Assembly (NCBI RefSeq): GCF_041228405.1
Contig: NZ_CP133888.1
Coordinates: forward strand, 930,001 to 994,000
DNA: 64,000 bases
Source: Salinilacustrithrix flava
GTDB lineage: Bacteria > Actinomycetota > Acidimicrobiia > Acidimicrobiales > Salinilacustritrichaceae
Reading direction: 5' to 3'
Part shown: one piece after another, positions 24,825 through 33,155 of the stretch
Position numbering within the stretch: position 1 is the stretch's first letter
How the letters are laid out: each line of letters begins with the position of its first letter
Position numbers and translations under genes: made by a program
The notes under the pieces: model-generated
What the model was told of the DNA's origin: nothing
Databases searched by the model: none
The model's input: the letters and a program-made list of their open reading frames with translations, nothing else

Positions 24825-24862
24825 GTACCAGATGGTACATGTTTAGTGTTCCAAGTGGTACA
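24822..24862. promoter_or_regulatory. Two tandem TetR-type operators in a divergent promoter
   Basis: CATGTACCA-GA-TGGTACATG (24822-24841) is a perfect inverted repeat. TGTTCCA-AG-TGGTACA (24847-24862) is a second copy with one mismatch. Their centres are 23 bp apart, and they fill the 48-bp gap between the SRPBCC and TetR genes. Confidence 0.75.
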
Positions 24863-24872
24863 GTTTTCTTCC

Positions 24873-25472
24873 ATGGCCCCAGGGGATGCCCGGAAGCAGC
24901 TGCTCGACGACGCGATCGACCACGTCGCCCACCACGGCCTCACCGACCTCTCACTGCGAGGGCTGGCCGCCGAGCTGGGCACGAGCCACCGGATGCTCAG
25001 CCACCACTTCGGGTCCAAGGAAGGGCTTTGGGTAGCCATCATCCGCGAGGTCGAGCAGCGCAACCGCGCCGCGATCAGCGAGGTGACCGCCGCGCCGGAC
25101 GCGACGCTGGCCGACGCCATGCGCAGCTGGTGGCGCCACATCTCCGACCCGTCGCTCTGGCCCAACGAGCGGCTGTTCTTCGAGGTCTACGTCCAGGCCC
25201 TCCTCGGACGTCCCCCGACGAGCGAGCTCCTCGACGGCATCGTCGACTCCTGGCTCGATCCGGCCGCCGAGGCGGCCGAGGCCATGGGGGTGCCCCCGGG
25301 AGAGGCTCGCGCCTTCGCCCGGTTGGGCGTCGCCGTGACCCGTGGCCTCCTGCTCGACCTGCTCGCCACCAAGGACCGCGCCGGCGTGGACGCAGCGATG
25401 GAGCAGTGGATCGCCGGCTTCGAAGGTCGCTTCTCCGGGCCCACGGCCGCCCGGGTGGACCCAGCCGGCTGA
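24873..25472 (+). CDS. TetR-family transcriptional regulator
   Basis: 199 residues, with an N-terminal TetR helix-turn-helix (ARKQLLDDAIDHVAHHGLTDLSLRGLAAELGTSHRMLSHHFGSKEGLW). The C-terminal ligand domain is all-helical and not assignable. It is read divergently from the SRPBCC gene, with two matching operators in between. This indicates autorepression and control of the SRPBCC/hydrolase operon. A strong hairpin terminator follows its stop. Confidence 0.92.
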   Translation: MAPGDARKQLLDDAIDHVAHHGLTDLSLRGLAAELGTSHRMLSHHFGSKEGLWVAIIREVEQRNRAAISEVTAAPDATLADAMRSWWRHISDPSLWPNERLFFEVYVQALLGRPPTSELLDGIVDSWLDPAAEAAEAMGVPPGEARAFARLGVAVTRGLLLDLLATKDRAGVDAAMEQWIAGFEGRFSGPTAARVDPAG

Positions 25473-25497
25473 CGGCGGTGGCCAGTGGCCACCGCCG
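25473..25497. terminator. Strong hairpin terminator
   Basis: CGGCGGTGGCC (25473-25483) and GGCCACCGCCG (25487-25497) form a perfect 11-bp stem with a 3-nt AGT loop directly after the TetR stop and before the convergent tautomerase gene. It has no U run. Confidence 0.7.
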
Positions 25498-25514
25498 TCG
25501 TCGCCCGGGCGAGC

Positions 25515-25742
25515 TCAGGCCACCGGCGCTCCGGCGGCGAGGGCCTTCACGTCGGCGGTGGTGAGCGCCTGGCCGCCGATGCCCCACTCGCCGCTGGTGA
25601 CCTCCTCGACGACGACCCAGGTGACGCCGCGCATGTTCTCGCCTTCGATGGCGACCATGGTGTCGGTGAGCTTGGCGATCATGTCGCGCTTCTGATCGGC
25701 GCTGAAGACGCCCTCGATGAGCTTGACGTTGACGAACGGCAT
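25515..25742 (-). CDS. 4-oxalocrotonate tautomerase-family protein
   Basis: 75 residues. Proline follows the initiator Met (MPFVNVKLIEGVFSADQKRDM), the catalytic Pro1 of the tautomerase superfamily after Met removal. The size and the segment GVTWVVVEEVTSGEWGIGGQAL also match 4-OT-like hexameric tautomerases. It is transcribed away from the SARP regulator at 25877, with a 26-bp palindrome in the intergenic region. Confidence 0.88.
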   Translation of the reverse strand: MPFVNVKLIEGVFSADQKRDMIAKLTDTMVAIEGENMRGVTWVVVEEVTSGEWGIGGQALTTADVKALAAGAPVA

Positions 25743-25805
25743 GGTGTTCTCCTCGGTGTGGGCGGGCCGGATGCCTCGCCGTCGCCCACGTTCGACCGCC
25801 GCCCG

Positions 25806-25831
25806 TGCAGGGCACATGCATGCGCCCTGCA
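25806..25831. promoter_or_regulatory. 26-bp near-perfect palindrome
   Basis: TGCAGGGC (25806-25813) pairs with GCCCTGCA (25824-25831) around a centre that is itself palindromic (CATGCATG); 12 of 13 base pairs match. It lies between the tautomerase and the SARP genes and could be an operator for one or both. Confidence 0.5.
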
Positions 25832-25876
25832 GCCCGGATGCGCCGTACTGTCTCCGTGGGGAAGGGGGTCGGTGCG

Positions 25877-28800
25877 ATGGAGATCCGGGTGCTCGGACCG
25901 CTCGAGGTGACCTCGGCCCACGGCGTCCCCCGTGCCGTGCGCGGTGCACGTCGCCGCCTCCTCCTCGCCACCCTCGTCCTGCACCGCAACACCGCCTGCG
26001 GCACCGACCACCTCGTCGACGTGCTGTTCGGCCAGGACCCCCCGGCGCGGGCCGGAGGCACGGTCCAGAGCTACGTGTCCCGGTTGCGCAGCGACCTCGG
26101 CGACGACGGCAGCCGGCTCCAGACCCGGCACGGTGGCTACCAGCTCGTCCTCGACCCGGACGCGCTCGACAGCGTCCGCTTCGAGCGGCAGGTCGCCGCC
26201 GCGCTCGATGTGCTCGGCCGTGATCCGCGGCGGGCCGCGGACCTGCTGGGCGAGGCGCTGCGCTGGTGGTCCGGCGGCCGCGCCTTCACCGAGTTCGTCG
26301 ACGATCTCGCGCTCCAGGCGGAGAGCACCCGCCTGGAGGAGGTGCGGCAGCGGGCGGCCGAGGCTCGCGTCGATGCGCTGCTGGCCCTCGCCGACCACGC
26401 CGGTGCGATCGACGAGCTGGAGACCTGCATCGCGAGCTGGCCGCTGCGGGAGGGCTTCCGGGCCCAGCAGATGCTGGCGCTCTACCGCTCCGGACGGCAG
26501 CCCGAGGCGCTGCGCGCCTTCCACCGGTTCCGCTCCGACCTCGGCGACCAGCTCGGCCTCGAGCCGTCCGACGCGCTGGCCGATCTCGAAGCGCGCATGG
26601 TGCGCACGGACCCGACGCTCGATGCGCCGCCGGTCGCCGCCCCGATCGGTCCGCCGCCTGTCCCGGCCGACGGGACCCCGATGGGCAACCTGCCGCGCCG
26701 GGTCACCGCCCTGCTCGGCCGGGACGTCGAGCTCTCCCAGCTCGGCGAGGTGCTCGCCACGGTGCCGCTCCTCACCCTCACGGGCCCCGGGGGCGTCGGG
26801 AAGACGCGCCTGGCCATGCAGCTCGGCGAGCGGTCGACAGACGCCCATCCTGACGGTGTCTGGTTGTGCGACCTCGCCCCGATCCGGGAGGACGCACTCG
26901 TCGCCGAGGCCGTCACCACCGCGCTGGACGTCCAGCGCCGCCAGGACCGCACGACGATCGAGGGCTTGATCGAGGTGCTCCAGTCCCGCCGCCTGCTCAT
27001 CGTCCTCGACAACTGCGAGCACGTCCTGGCGCCCATCCGCGAGGTGATCGAGGCGGTGCTCCGGGCCTGCCCCGACGTCCGCATCGTGGCGACCAGCCGG
27101 GAGCCCCTGGGCGTCGACGGCGAGACCGTCTGGCCGCTCGGTCCGCTCCCGCTCCCCCGGGCGGACGAGACCGACCCGGTGATGGCGATGGAGTCCCCGG
27201 CGGTGCGGCTGTTCGTGGCCCGAGCCACGTCCGCCCATCCCGGCTTCCGGCTCGACGAGGCGACCGTCTCGTCCGTCGTCGAGATCTGCCGCCGCCTCGA
27301 CGGGCTCCCGCTCGCCCTCGAGCTGGCCGCTGCCCGGGTCCGCTCGATGACCCTGCCCGATCTGGCCGACGAGCTGTCCAGCGACTTCCGGATCCTCGTC
27401 ACCAGCGCCGGCGATCCTCGGCACCAGACCCTCGAGGCGACCGTCGCCTGGTCCTACCAGCTGCTCGGCGTGGCCGAGCAGGCGCTGTTCGACCGCTTGT
27501 CGGTCTTCGCCGGCAGCTTCACGGTGGACGACATCGAGTACGTGTGCGCCGATGCGACGGTCTCCGCCGAGGGGATCCGGGGCCTCCTGGCGGCGCTGGT
27601 CGACAAGTCCATGGTCGTCGCCGACATCAGCCGCTCACCCACCCGCTACTCCCTGCTCGAGACGCTCCGGCAGTTCGGTGGGGCGCGGCTCCGGGACGCC
27701 GGGTGCGCCGACGTGCTGCAGGAGCGCCACGCGCTCTGGGCGATCGACCTCGTGGAGCACGCCGAGGTCGGCCTCGGCGGCCCGGACGAACCGGTGTGGA
27801 TGTCCCGGCTGGACGACACCTTCGCCGACCTGCGCATCGCCCACCGCTGGATGCTGACCCAGGGCGACGAGGACGGGGCGCTGCGGCTGGTGGTCGGTCC
27901 CCGCGAGTTCGCCTTCCGCCGGATGCGGTACGAGCTGTTCAGCTGGGCCGAGACGACCCTCGACCTGCTCACCACCGACGACCACCCGCTCCTGCCCATG
28001 GCCCTCGCCACCGCCGCCTACGGGCGGTTCGTCCGCGGCGACCTGGACGCAGCGGTGTCCCTCGCCGAGCGATCGCTCGAGGCCGAGGAGCGGCTGGGCC
28101 TCCCGTCCTGCGGACTGCACTCGCGGACGCTGGGCAACGTCTTCTACTACCGCGGTCAGACCTTCGAGGCGGCCGAGACGTGCCAGCGCACGGTCGGCGC
28201 CGCCCGCGCCAGCGGCGACGACGCCCGCCTGGCCCACGCGCTCTACATGGCGTCCGTGGGCCTGGCGAGCGACGCCCGGACCGAGGCCAGCCGCCTGCTC
28301 GCGGACGAGGCCGTCACCCTGGCCCGGCGGATCGGGAACCCCACGTCGTTGGCCTCGGCGCTCTACGCCAGGGCGCTGACGCTGGAGGCGATCGACCCCG
28401 ACCGCGCCACCTCGATGCTCGAGGAGTCCATCGCCCACGGCACGGCGGCCGGGAACCGCTGGATCGTCGCCTTCGCGAAGACCGAGCTCGTGTCCTTGGC
28501 CGGGCGCCGCGGCGACCTCGACGGTGCGCTGCGCCTGGCGAGGGAGGTCATCGACATGTGGCACCGGGCCGGAGACTGGGCCAACCAGTGGCTGACCCTG
28601 CGCCACGTCGCCGGCGTCCTCGCCCAGCGCGGCGACCACGAGGCCGCGACGGTGCTCCACGCAGCGGTGCGCCTCGCCTCCGCCGAGCTGGCCATGCCCA
28701 TCGAGGCCTCCGATCTGCGCAGGGTCGGCGCCATCCTGGAGCAGCTGCCGAGCGAGCTCGGCCACGATCGCTACGCAGCCGCCGAGGCCCGGGGCGCGGC

Positions 28801-28882
28801 GATGGGCGCCGACACCGTCGTGCGCTCCACCCTGGAGGTGATCGACCGGGTCCTCGGCGGTGCCGAGCCCCACGGCGCATGA
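25877..28882 (+). CDS. AfsR/SARP-type transcriptional regulator, second copy
   Basis: 1001 residues starting MEIRVLGPLEVTSAHGVPR, the canonical SARP winged-helix start; an earlier in-frame Met would add 24 unconserved residues. BTAD residues include SGRQPEALRAFHRFRSDLGDQLGLEPSDAL. The ATPase has Walker A GPGGVGKTRLA near 303 and Walker B LLIVLDNCEHV near 372, followed by helical TPR-type repeats. Domain order and length are almost the same as in the regulator at 2647, so they are paralogues. The downstream gene is convergent, so the target is not obvious; the tautomerase is divergent. Confidence 0.9.
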   Translation: MEIRVLGPLEVTSAHGVPRAVRGARRRLLLATLVLHRNTACGTDHLVDVLFGQDPPARAGGTVQSYVSRLRSDLGDDGSRLQTRHGGYQLVLDPDALDSVRFERQVAAALDVLGRDPRRAADLLGEALRWWSGGRAFTEFVDDLALQAESTRLEEVRQRAAEARVDALLALADHAGAIDELETCIASWPLREGFRAQQMLALYRSGRQPEALRAFHRFRSDLGDQLGLEPSDALADLEARMVRTDPTLDAPPVAAPIGPPPVPADGTPMGNLPRRVTALLGRDVELSQLGEVLATVPLLTLTGPGGVGKTRLAMQLGERSTDAHPDGVWLCDLAPIREDALVAEAVTTALDVQRRQDRTTIEGLIEVLQSRRLLIVLDNCEHVLAPIREVIEAVLRACPDVRIVATSREPLGVDGETVWPLGPLPLPRADETDPVMAMESPAVRLFVARATSAHPGFRLDEATVSSVVEICRRLDGLPLALELAAARVRSMTLPDLADELSSDFRILVTSAGDPRHQTLEATVAWSYQLLGVAEQALFDRLSVFAGSFTVDDIEYVCADATVSAEGIRGLLAALVDKSMVVADISRSPTRYSLLETLRQFGGARLRDAGCADVLQERHALWAIDLVEHAEVGLGGPDEPVWMSRLDDTFADLRIAHRWMLTQGDEDGALRLVVGPREFAFRRMRYELFSWAETTLDLLTTDDHPLLPMALATAAYGRFVRGDLDAAVSLAERSLEAEERLGLPSCGLHSRTLGNVFYYRGQTFEAAETCQRTVGAARASGDDARLAHALYMASVGLASDARTEASRLLADEAVTLARRIGNPTSLASALYARALTLEAIDPDRATSMLEESIAHGTAAGNRWIVAFAKTELVSLAGRRGDLDGALRLAREVIDMWHRAGDWANQWLTLRHVAGVLAQRGDHEAATVLHAAVRLASAELAMPIEASDLRRVGAILEQLPSELGHDRYAAAEARGAAMGADTVVRSTLEVIDRVLGGAEPHGA

Positions 28883-28900
28883 CCTCGGGATGACGGCGGT

Positions 28901-29515
28901 TCAGGCGCTGCGAGCCAGGCCGACGGCGAGCACCACCATCACCGCGGCGATGAGCGCGTCGAGCGCTCGCCAGGCGCCGGGCCGGGCGAAGACCGGGCGG
29001 AGCAGGCGGGCACCGGCGCCCAGGGTGGTGAACCACACCACGCTGCCCACGGCTGCACCCGCGCCGAAGTGCCAGCGCAGCTCGTCGTGGGTCGCGGCCA
29101 CCGAGCCGAGGAGCACCACCGTGTCGAGGTAGACGTGCGGGTTGAGCCAGGTGAGCGCCGCGGCCGTGAGCAGCACCGTCGTGAGCGGTGCACGATCGGC
29201 CACCTCGGCCCGCAGCCCACCTTCGGGATGCAGCGCACGCCGCGCCGCGAGCGCGGCGTAGCCGAGGAGGAAGGCGGCGCCGGCCCAGCGCATGACGTCG
29301 ACCAGCTCGGGGACCCGTTCGAGCAGCGCCCCCGTGCCCGCCACACCGCCGGCGATGAGGGCGACGTCGGACACCGCGCACACGGCGACCACGGGCACCA
29401 CGTGCTCACCCCGCAGGCCCTGACGGAGCACGAACGCGTTCTGCGCGCCGATCGCGACGATGAGGCCGAGTCCGAGGCCGAGGCCGGAGAAGGCGGCGAG
29501 GAGTCCGGGGTCCAC
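28901..29515 (-). CDS. LysE/ArgO-family basic amino acid exporter
   Basis: 204 residues from a GTG at 29515 (VDPGLLAAFSGLGLGLGLIVAIGAQNAFVLRQGLRG); an ATG 45 bases earlier adds a hydrophilic extension not seen in the family. The motif IGAQNAFVLRQG and the later TWLNPHVYLDTVVLLGS are hallmark LysE/ArgO segments, with about six hydrophobic helices. It exports lysine or arginine. It is divergent from an ArgP/LysG-type regulator across 70 bp, the classical arrangement. Confidence 0.93.
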   Translation of the reverse strand: MDPGLLAAFSGLGLGLGLIVAIGAQNAFVLRQGLRGEHVVPVVAVCAVSDVALIAGGVAGTGALLERVPELVDVMRWAGAAFLLGYAALAARRALHPEGGLRAEVADRAPLTTVLLTAAALTWLNPHVYLDTVVLLGSVAATHDELRWHFGAGAAVGSVVWFTTLGAGARLLRPVFARPGAWRALDALIAAVMVVLAVGLARSA

Positions 29516-29585
29516 CGGTCGAGGATGGCCGCACCTCCGAGGTGAAGTCCAGCGCAACATTCTTCGTTCGCATTAGCGTTGCTTC

Positions 29586-30467
29586 ATGGACCTCGACCTC
29601 GCCCAGCTGCGGGCGCTGCGCGCCGCCGTCGATGCCGGGACGCTCGAAGGTGCGGCGCGGGACCTGCACGTCACCCCGTCCGCGATCAGCCAGCGCCTCA
29701 AGGCGTTGGAGCAGGCAACCGGCCGGGTCCTGCTCGTGCGCTCCAAGCCGGTGCAGGTCACCGACCCCGGCCGCGCCGTGCTGCGCCTGGCTCGCGAGAT
29801 GGACCTGCTCGTCGCCGACACGGCACGGGAGCTCGCCGGTGACGCAGATGCGCCGGTCGTCCTGCCGGTGGCGGTCAACGCCGACTCGCTGAGCACCTGG
29901 TTCCTCCCGGCCCTCGCCCCGCTGCGGGACGAGGTCCTGCTCGACCTGCACCGTGCCGACCAGGACGGCACGGCGACCCTCCTGCGCGACGGCTCCGTCG
30001 TCGCCGCGGTCACGGCGGCGTCCCGACCCGTGTCCGGCTGCACATCGACACCGCTCGGCGTCCTGCGCTACCGGCCCGCGGCCGTGCCCGGGTTCGCCGC
30101 CCGCTGGTTCCCGGACGGCCCGACGGCGGCCGCCCTGGCCCACGCGCCGGTCGTGGACTTCGACCGCGACGACGACCTCCAGCGCGGGTGGCTGCGACGT
30201 CGCACCCGGGGCCGGGCCACGCCGCCGACGCACCGCGTGCCCTCGACCGAGGGGTTCGTGCAGGCGATCCTGGCCGGCCTCGGTTGGGGGATGCTCAGCG
30301 ACCTGCAGCTGGCCGAGCCGAACCTGCGGTCGGCGGTCGTCCTCCTCGACCCCGACGCCACCGTCGACGTGCCGCTGCACTGGCAGCGGTGGAAGGTTCG
30401 CTCACCCTCCCTCGAGCGCCTCAGCGAGGTCGTCCTGGCCGGAGCGAGGCACTCGCTGCGCACGTAG
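29586..30467 (+). CDS. LysR-type regulator of the ArgP/LysG group
   Basis: 293 residues. The N-terminal LysR helix-turn-helix (LAQLRALRAAVDAGTLEGAARDLHVTPSAISQRLKALEQATGRVLLVR) is typical of ArgP/LysG, and the C-terminal effector domain covers residues 90-290. Next to the divergent LysE-type exporter it probably activates export when lysine or arginine accumulates. The gap has a weak dyad GCAAC / GTTGC around an AT-rich centre that may be the binding site. Confidence 0.92.
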   Translation: MDLDLAQLRALRAAVDAGTLEGAARDLHVTPSAISQRLKALEQATGRVLLVRSKPVQVTDPGRAVLRLAREMDLLVADTARELAGDADAPVVLPVAVNADSLSTWFLPALAPLRDEVLLDLHRADQDGTATLLRDGSVVAAVTAASRPVSGCTSTPLGVLRYRPAAVPGFAARWFPDGPTAAALAHAPVVDFDRDDDLQRGWLRRRTRGRATPPTHRVPSTEGFVQAILAGLGWGMLSDLQLAEPNLRSAVVLLDPDATVDVPLHWQRWKVRSPSLERLSEVVLAGARHSLRT

Positions 30468-30498
30468 CTGCGCGCGCGACCCGGGATAGCGTCGCCGG

Positions 30499-31089
30499 AT
30501 GCCGTTCCGGCTGCCTGGCAGGTGCCCACCGATCACGCTCTACGGGAACCCCGTGCTCCGGACCCGCGCCAAGCCGGTGACGACGTTCGATCGTGAGCTG
30601 GCCTCGCTGGTGGACGACCTGTTCGACACGATGTACGCGATCGAGACCGGGGTCGGGCTCGCCGCCAACCAGATCGGCCGGCTCGAGCGGGTCTTCGTCT
30701 TCGACTGCGGCGACGACGAGACCGGCTACGTCGTGAACCCGGTCGTCGAGGTCATCGGCGACGGGGCGCAGGACGGGTCCGAGGGATGCCTGTCGGTGCC
30801 GGGGATCTCCGTACCGACCGTGCGAGCGGCCCGAGCCCGGGTGCAGGGCCACGACGTCCACGGGGACCCGGTCGCCTACGAGGGCGAGGGCCTCGTCGCC
30901 CGGTGCTTCCAGCACGAGGTCGACCACCTGGACGGCATGCTCTACGTCGACCGGCACCCGAAGCTGCTGCCCGCCATCGACCGGCACCTGCAGGAGCGCG
31001 AGTGGTACGGCACCGCGTCGCTCGACCCGCGCGGCCCGAAGTACCGGCAGGCGCAGGCCACGGACACGCCCTTCGACCCGGCCGTGTGA
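30499..31089 (+). CDS. def: Peptide deformylase
   Basis: 196 residues with all three deformylase motifs: GVGLAANQIG (51-60), EGCLS (95-99) and HEVDH (139-143), giving the Cys and two His metal ligands and the catalytic Glu. It removes the formyl group from nascent proteins, using Fe2+ or Zn2+. The C-terminus extends past the core by about 25 residues, as in other actinobacterial copies. It sits 31 bp after the LysR gene; the next gene on the strand is a DUF1353 protein. Confidence 0.96.
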   Translation: MPFRLPGRCPPITLYGNPVLRTRAKPVTTFDRELASLVDDLFDTMYAIETGVGLAANQIGRLERVFVFDCGDDETGYVVNPVVEVIGDGAQDGSEGCLSVPGISVPTVRAARARVQGHDVHGDPVAYEGEGLVARCFQHEVDHLDGMLYVDRHPKLLPAIDRHLQEREWYGTASLDPRGPKYRQAQATDTPFDPAV

Positions 31090-31131
31090 TTGCAGCGCCC
31101 TGCGCGGGGCGTGCCGCTCTACCGTCGTGGC

Positions 31132-31875
31132 GTGCCCTTCCGCACCCCACTGAGCGTCCGACACGACATCGGTGAGGAGTGGTGCCTCCTCGAGCCGCTC
31201 GTCTACGAGGGCAGCCGGGACTTCGTGGTCGTCCGACAGGGCTTCCGGACCGACTTCGCCTCGATCCCCCGGCCAGTGCGCTGGCTGTTCGACACGACCG
31301 GCACCAACAGCGAGCCGGGTGTCCTCCACGACGCGCTCTGGCGGGAGTCGAAGCGGAGCGACGACCGGACTCCACGCGTCGACGCGTGGGACGCCGACGG
31401 GCTGTTCCGCCGGGCGCTGCGGGAGTCCGGCGCGACGGCCCTCACCCGCGGGCTCATGTGGATCGCCGTCCGGGCCGCGGCGATCCTCGCCGGCCGCTTC
31501 GGCCGCAGCGGACCGCCCTGGCCGGTGAAGCTGTCGAAGATGGCCGGCATGGCCACGGTCGGCGTCGTCACCGTCGGTGCGCCGACTGCGGTCGCGTTCG
31601 TCGGTCGCATCTTCTACTGGGTCGTGGAGTGGACCATCGCCGTGCCGTGGTCGGTGGTCGAGCGCCTCCGCGGCCGGAGGCCGAACCTGCCGTGGCCGTT
31701 CGGGGTCCGGCACGACCAGCGCGAGGAGCCGCCGCGGGAGTACCTGCTGCTGATCCCGGTGGACTCACCCGGCGGGCAGGCCCTCGCCACGATGCTCGGC
31801 CCGGAGGGTGACACGGTCATCCACGACGAGCAGCTGGACCGGTTGCCCAGCGAGACCCTCGCGTCCGCGTACTGA
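31132..31875 (+). CDS. DUF1353-domain protein
   Basis: 247 residues from a GTG (VPFRTPLSVRHDIGEEW). Upstream in-frame codons to 31090 include only a TTG. The N-terminal 110 residues match DUF1353: VVRQGFRTDFASIPRPVRWLF, then SEPGVLHDALWRESK. The C-terminal half adds one or two hydrophobic segments (GMATVGVVTVGAPTAVAFVGRIFYW), which suggests membrane contact. DUF1353 domains are frequent in phage-derived regions, but nothing else here points to a prophage. It follows the deformylase gene directly. Confidence 0.75.
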   Translation: MPFRTPLSVRHDIGEEWCLLEPLVYEGSRDFVVVRQGFRTDFASIPRPVRWLFDTTGTNSEPGVLHDALWRESKRSDDRTPRVDAWDADGLFRRALRESGATALTRGLMWIAVRAAAILAGRFGRSGPPWPVKLSKMAGMATVGVVTVGAPTAVAFVGRIFYWVVEWTIAVPWSVVERLRGRRPNLPWPFGVRHDQREEPPREYLLLIPVDSPGGQALATMLGPEGDTVIHDEQLDRLPSETLASAY

Positions 31876-31899
31876 GGTCGGTGCGGATACCGTCGCCCG

Positions 31900-32592
31900 G
31901 TGCGTTGCATCGGACTGCTGGGCGGCATGAGCTGGGAGAGCTCGATCGAGTACGAGCGCATGATCAACGAGGGGGTGCGGGCGCGGCTCGGCGGCACCCA
32001 CTCCGCCGACCTGGTCATCCGCAGCTACGACTTCGCCGCCATCGAGGCGCTGCAGGCGGCCGATCGCTGGGACGATGCCGGTGCCCTCCTCGCTGCGGAT
32101 GCCCGCCGCCTCCAGGACGCCGGCGCCGAGCTCATCGTGCTGTGCACCAACACCATGCACGTGTGCGCACCGGCCATCGAGGCCGCCATCGACGTGCCCT
32201 TCCTGCACCTCGCCGACGCGACCGCTCGGGCCGTCGTGGACGCCGGCGTCCGCACCGTGGCGCTGCTCGGCACCCGCTACACGATGGAGCACGACTTCTA
32301 CCGAGGTCGCCTGGCGGCGCACGGGCTCGATGTCGTGGTGCCCGACGAGCCGGACCGGACGACCGTGCACGACGTCATCTACGACGAGCTCGTCCGGGGC
32401 ATCGTGCGGGACGGGTCACGGGACAGGTACCTCGAGGTCATCGAGCGACTGATCTCGAACGGAGCCGAGGGCGTGATCGCCGGCTGCACCGAGATCGAGC
32501 TGCTCGTCGGCGGCGACGACGTCCGCGTCCCCTGGTTCCCGACGACCCGGCTCCACGCCGCGGCGGCCGTGGAAGCGGCGCTCGCGCCCTGA
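31900..32592 (+). CDS. Aspartate/glutamate racemase-family protein
   Basis: 230 residues, GTG start. MRCIGLLGGMSWESSIEYERMINEGVR is the typical start of the aspartate racemase (RacX/YgeA-like) family. The two catalytic cysteines are Cys82 in LCTNTMH and Cys196 in AGCTEIELL. Likely a D-amino acid racemase with broad substrate range. It lies 24 bp after the DUF1353 gene on the same strand. Confidence 0.92.
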   Translation: MRCIGLLGGMSWESSIEYERMINEGVRARLGGTHSADLVIRSYDFAAIEALQAADRWDDAGALLAADARRLQDAGAELIVLCTNTMHVCAPAIEAAIDVPFLHLADATARAVVDAGVRTVALLGTRYTMEHDFYRGRLAAHGLDVVVPDEPDRTTVHDVIYDELVRGIVRDGSRDRYLEVIERLISNGAEGVIAGCTEIELLVGGDDVRVPWFPTTRLHAAAAVEAALAP

Positions 32593-32604
32593 GGACCGCG
32601 CCGC

Positions 32605-33087
32605 TCAGCTGCCGGGCGGCGGGAGCAACGTGTCCGGCGGTGCGGCCGGGCCGGCCACGGCCCGCACGCTGCGGGCGTCGAGCCGCTCGCCGCAGTGGCC
32701 GCACGTGGGCTCCACGTGGACGACGTGGCCGCACCCCTGGTGCTCCAGCAGCACCGGCTCGTTGCCCTCGCCGAGCACCCACTCGTCGCCCCACTGCCGC
32801 AGCGCGACGAGCACCGGCCACAGCGCCCGCCCCTTCTCGGTGAGCACGTAGTCGTACCGGCCGCGGGCCTCGTCGTAGGGCCGCTTCTCCAGCACGCCGC
32901 CCTCGACGAGGGTGTCGAGCCGGTCGGCCAGGACGTTGCGGGCGATGCCGAGGCGCCGGGCGAAGTCGTCGAAGCGCCGGACGCCGAAGAACGCGTCGCG
33001 CAGGATCAGCGGGGTCCACCACTCCCCGATGATCTCCATGGACTGGGCGATCGGGCAGTGCACATCGGCGAAGGAGCTGCGGCGCAC
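32605..33087 (-). CDS. HxlR-family transcriptional regulator
   Basis: 160 residues from a GTG (VRRSSFADVHCPIAQSMEIIGEWWTPLILRDAFFG). The HxlR winged helix starts at CPIAQ; a longer frame beginning at 33309 is not conserved. Residues later read GCGHVVHVEPTCGHCGERLDAR, a C-x-H / C-x-x-C arrangement that could bind a metal. It is divergent from an MFS efflux gene, with two matching palindromes between them, so it probably represses that transporter and itself. Confidence 0.9.
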   Translation of the reverse strand: MRRSSFADVHCPIAQSMEIIGEWWTPLILRDAFFGVRRFDDFARRLGIARNVLADRLDTLVEGGVLEKRPYDEARGRYDYVLTEKGRALWPVLVALRQWGDEWVLGEGNEPVLLEHQGCGHVVHVEPTCGHCGERLDARSVRAVAGPAAPPDTLLPPPGS

Positions 33088-33108
33088 GTCCCGATCGTAC
33101 GACGCAGG

Positions 33109-33155
33109 GTTGCATGACGCAACGCTCCGTGCGAAGGTGCGTTTCATGAAGCAAC
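33109..33155. promoter_or_regulatory. Two HxlR operator-like palindromes
   Basis: GTTGCATGACGCAAC (33109-33123) and GTTTCATGAAGCAAC (33141-33155) follow one pattern, GTT(G/T)CATGA(C/A)GCAAC, with centres 32 bp apart. The second spans the MFS start codon, which would block translation or transcription when bound. Confidence 0.65.

Noticed and set aside
26866..28893. 675-codon plus-strand frame inside the second SARP gene
   Set aside because: Arg/Pro/Gly-rich shadow of the SARP coding frame; no domain, and third-position bias fits the SARP frame instead.
29516..29585. Riboswitch in the LysE/LysR gap
   Set aside because: The 70-bp gap is too short for a lysine riboswitch and only a weak dyad is visible; regulation by the LysR-type protein is the simpler reading.
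31132..31875. Prophage remnant suggested by the DUF1353 gene
   Set aside because: No integrase, terminase, capsid or attachment repeats nearby; flanking genes are ordinary chromosomal metabolism genes.
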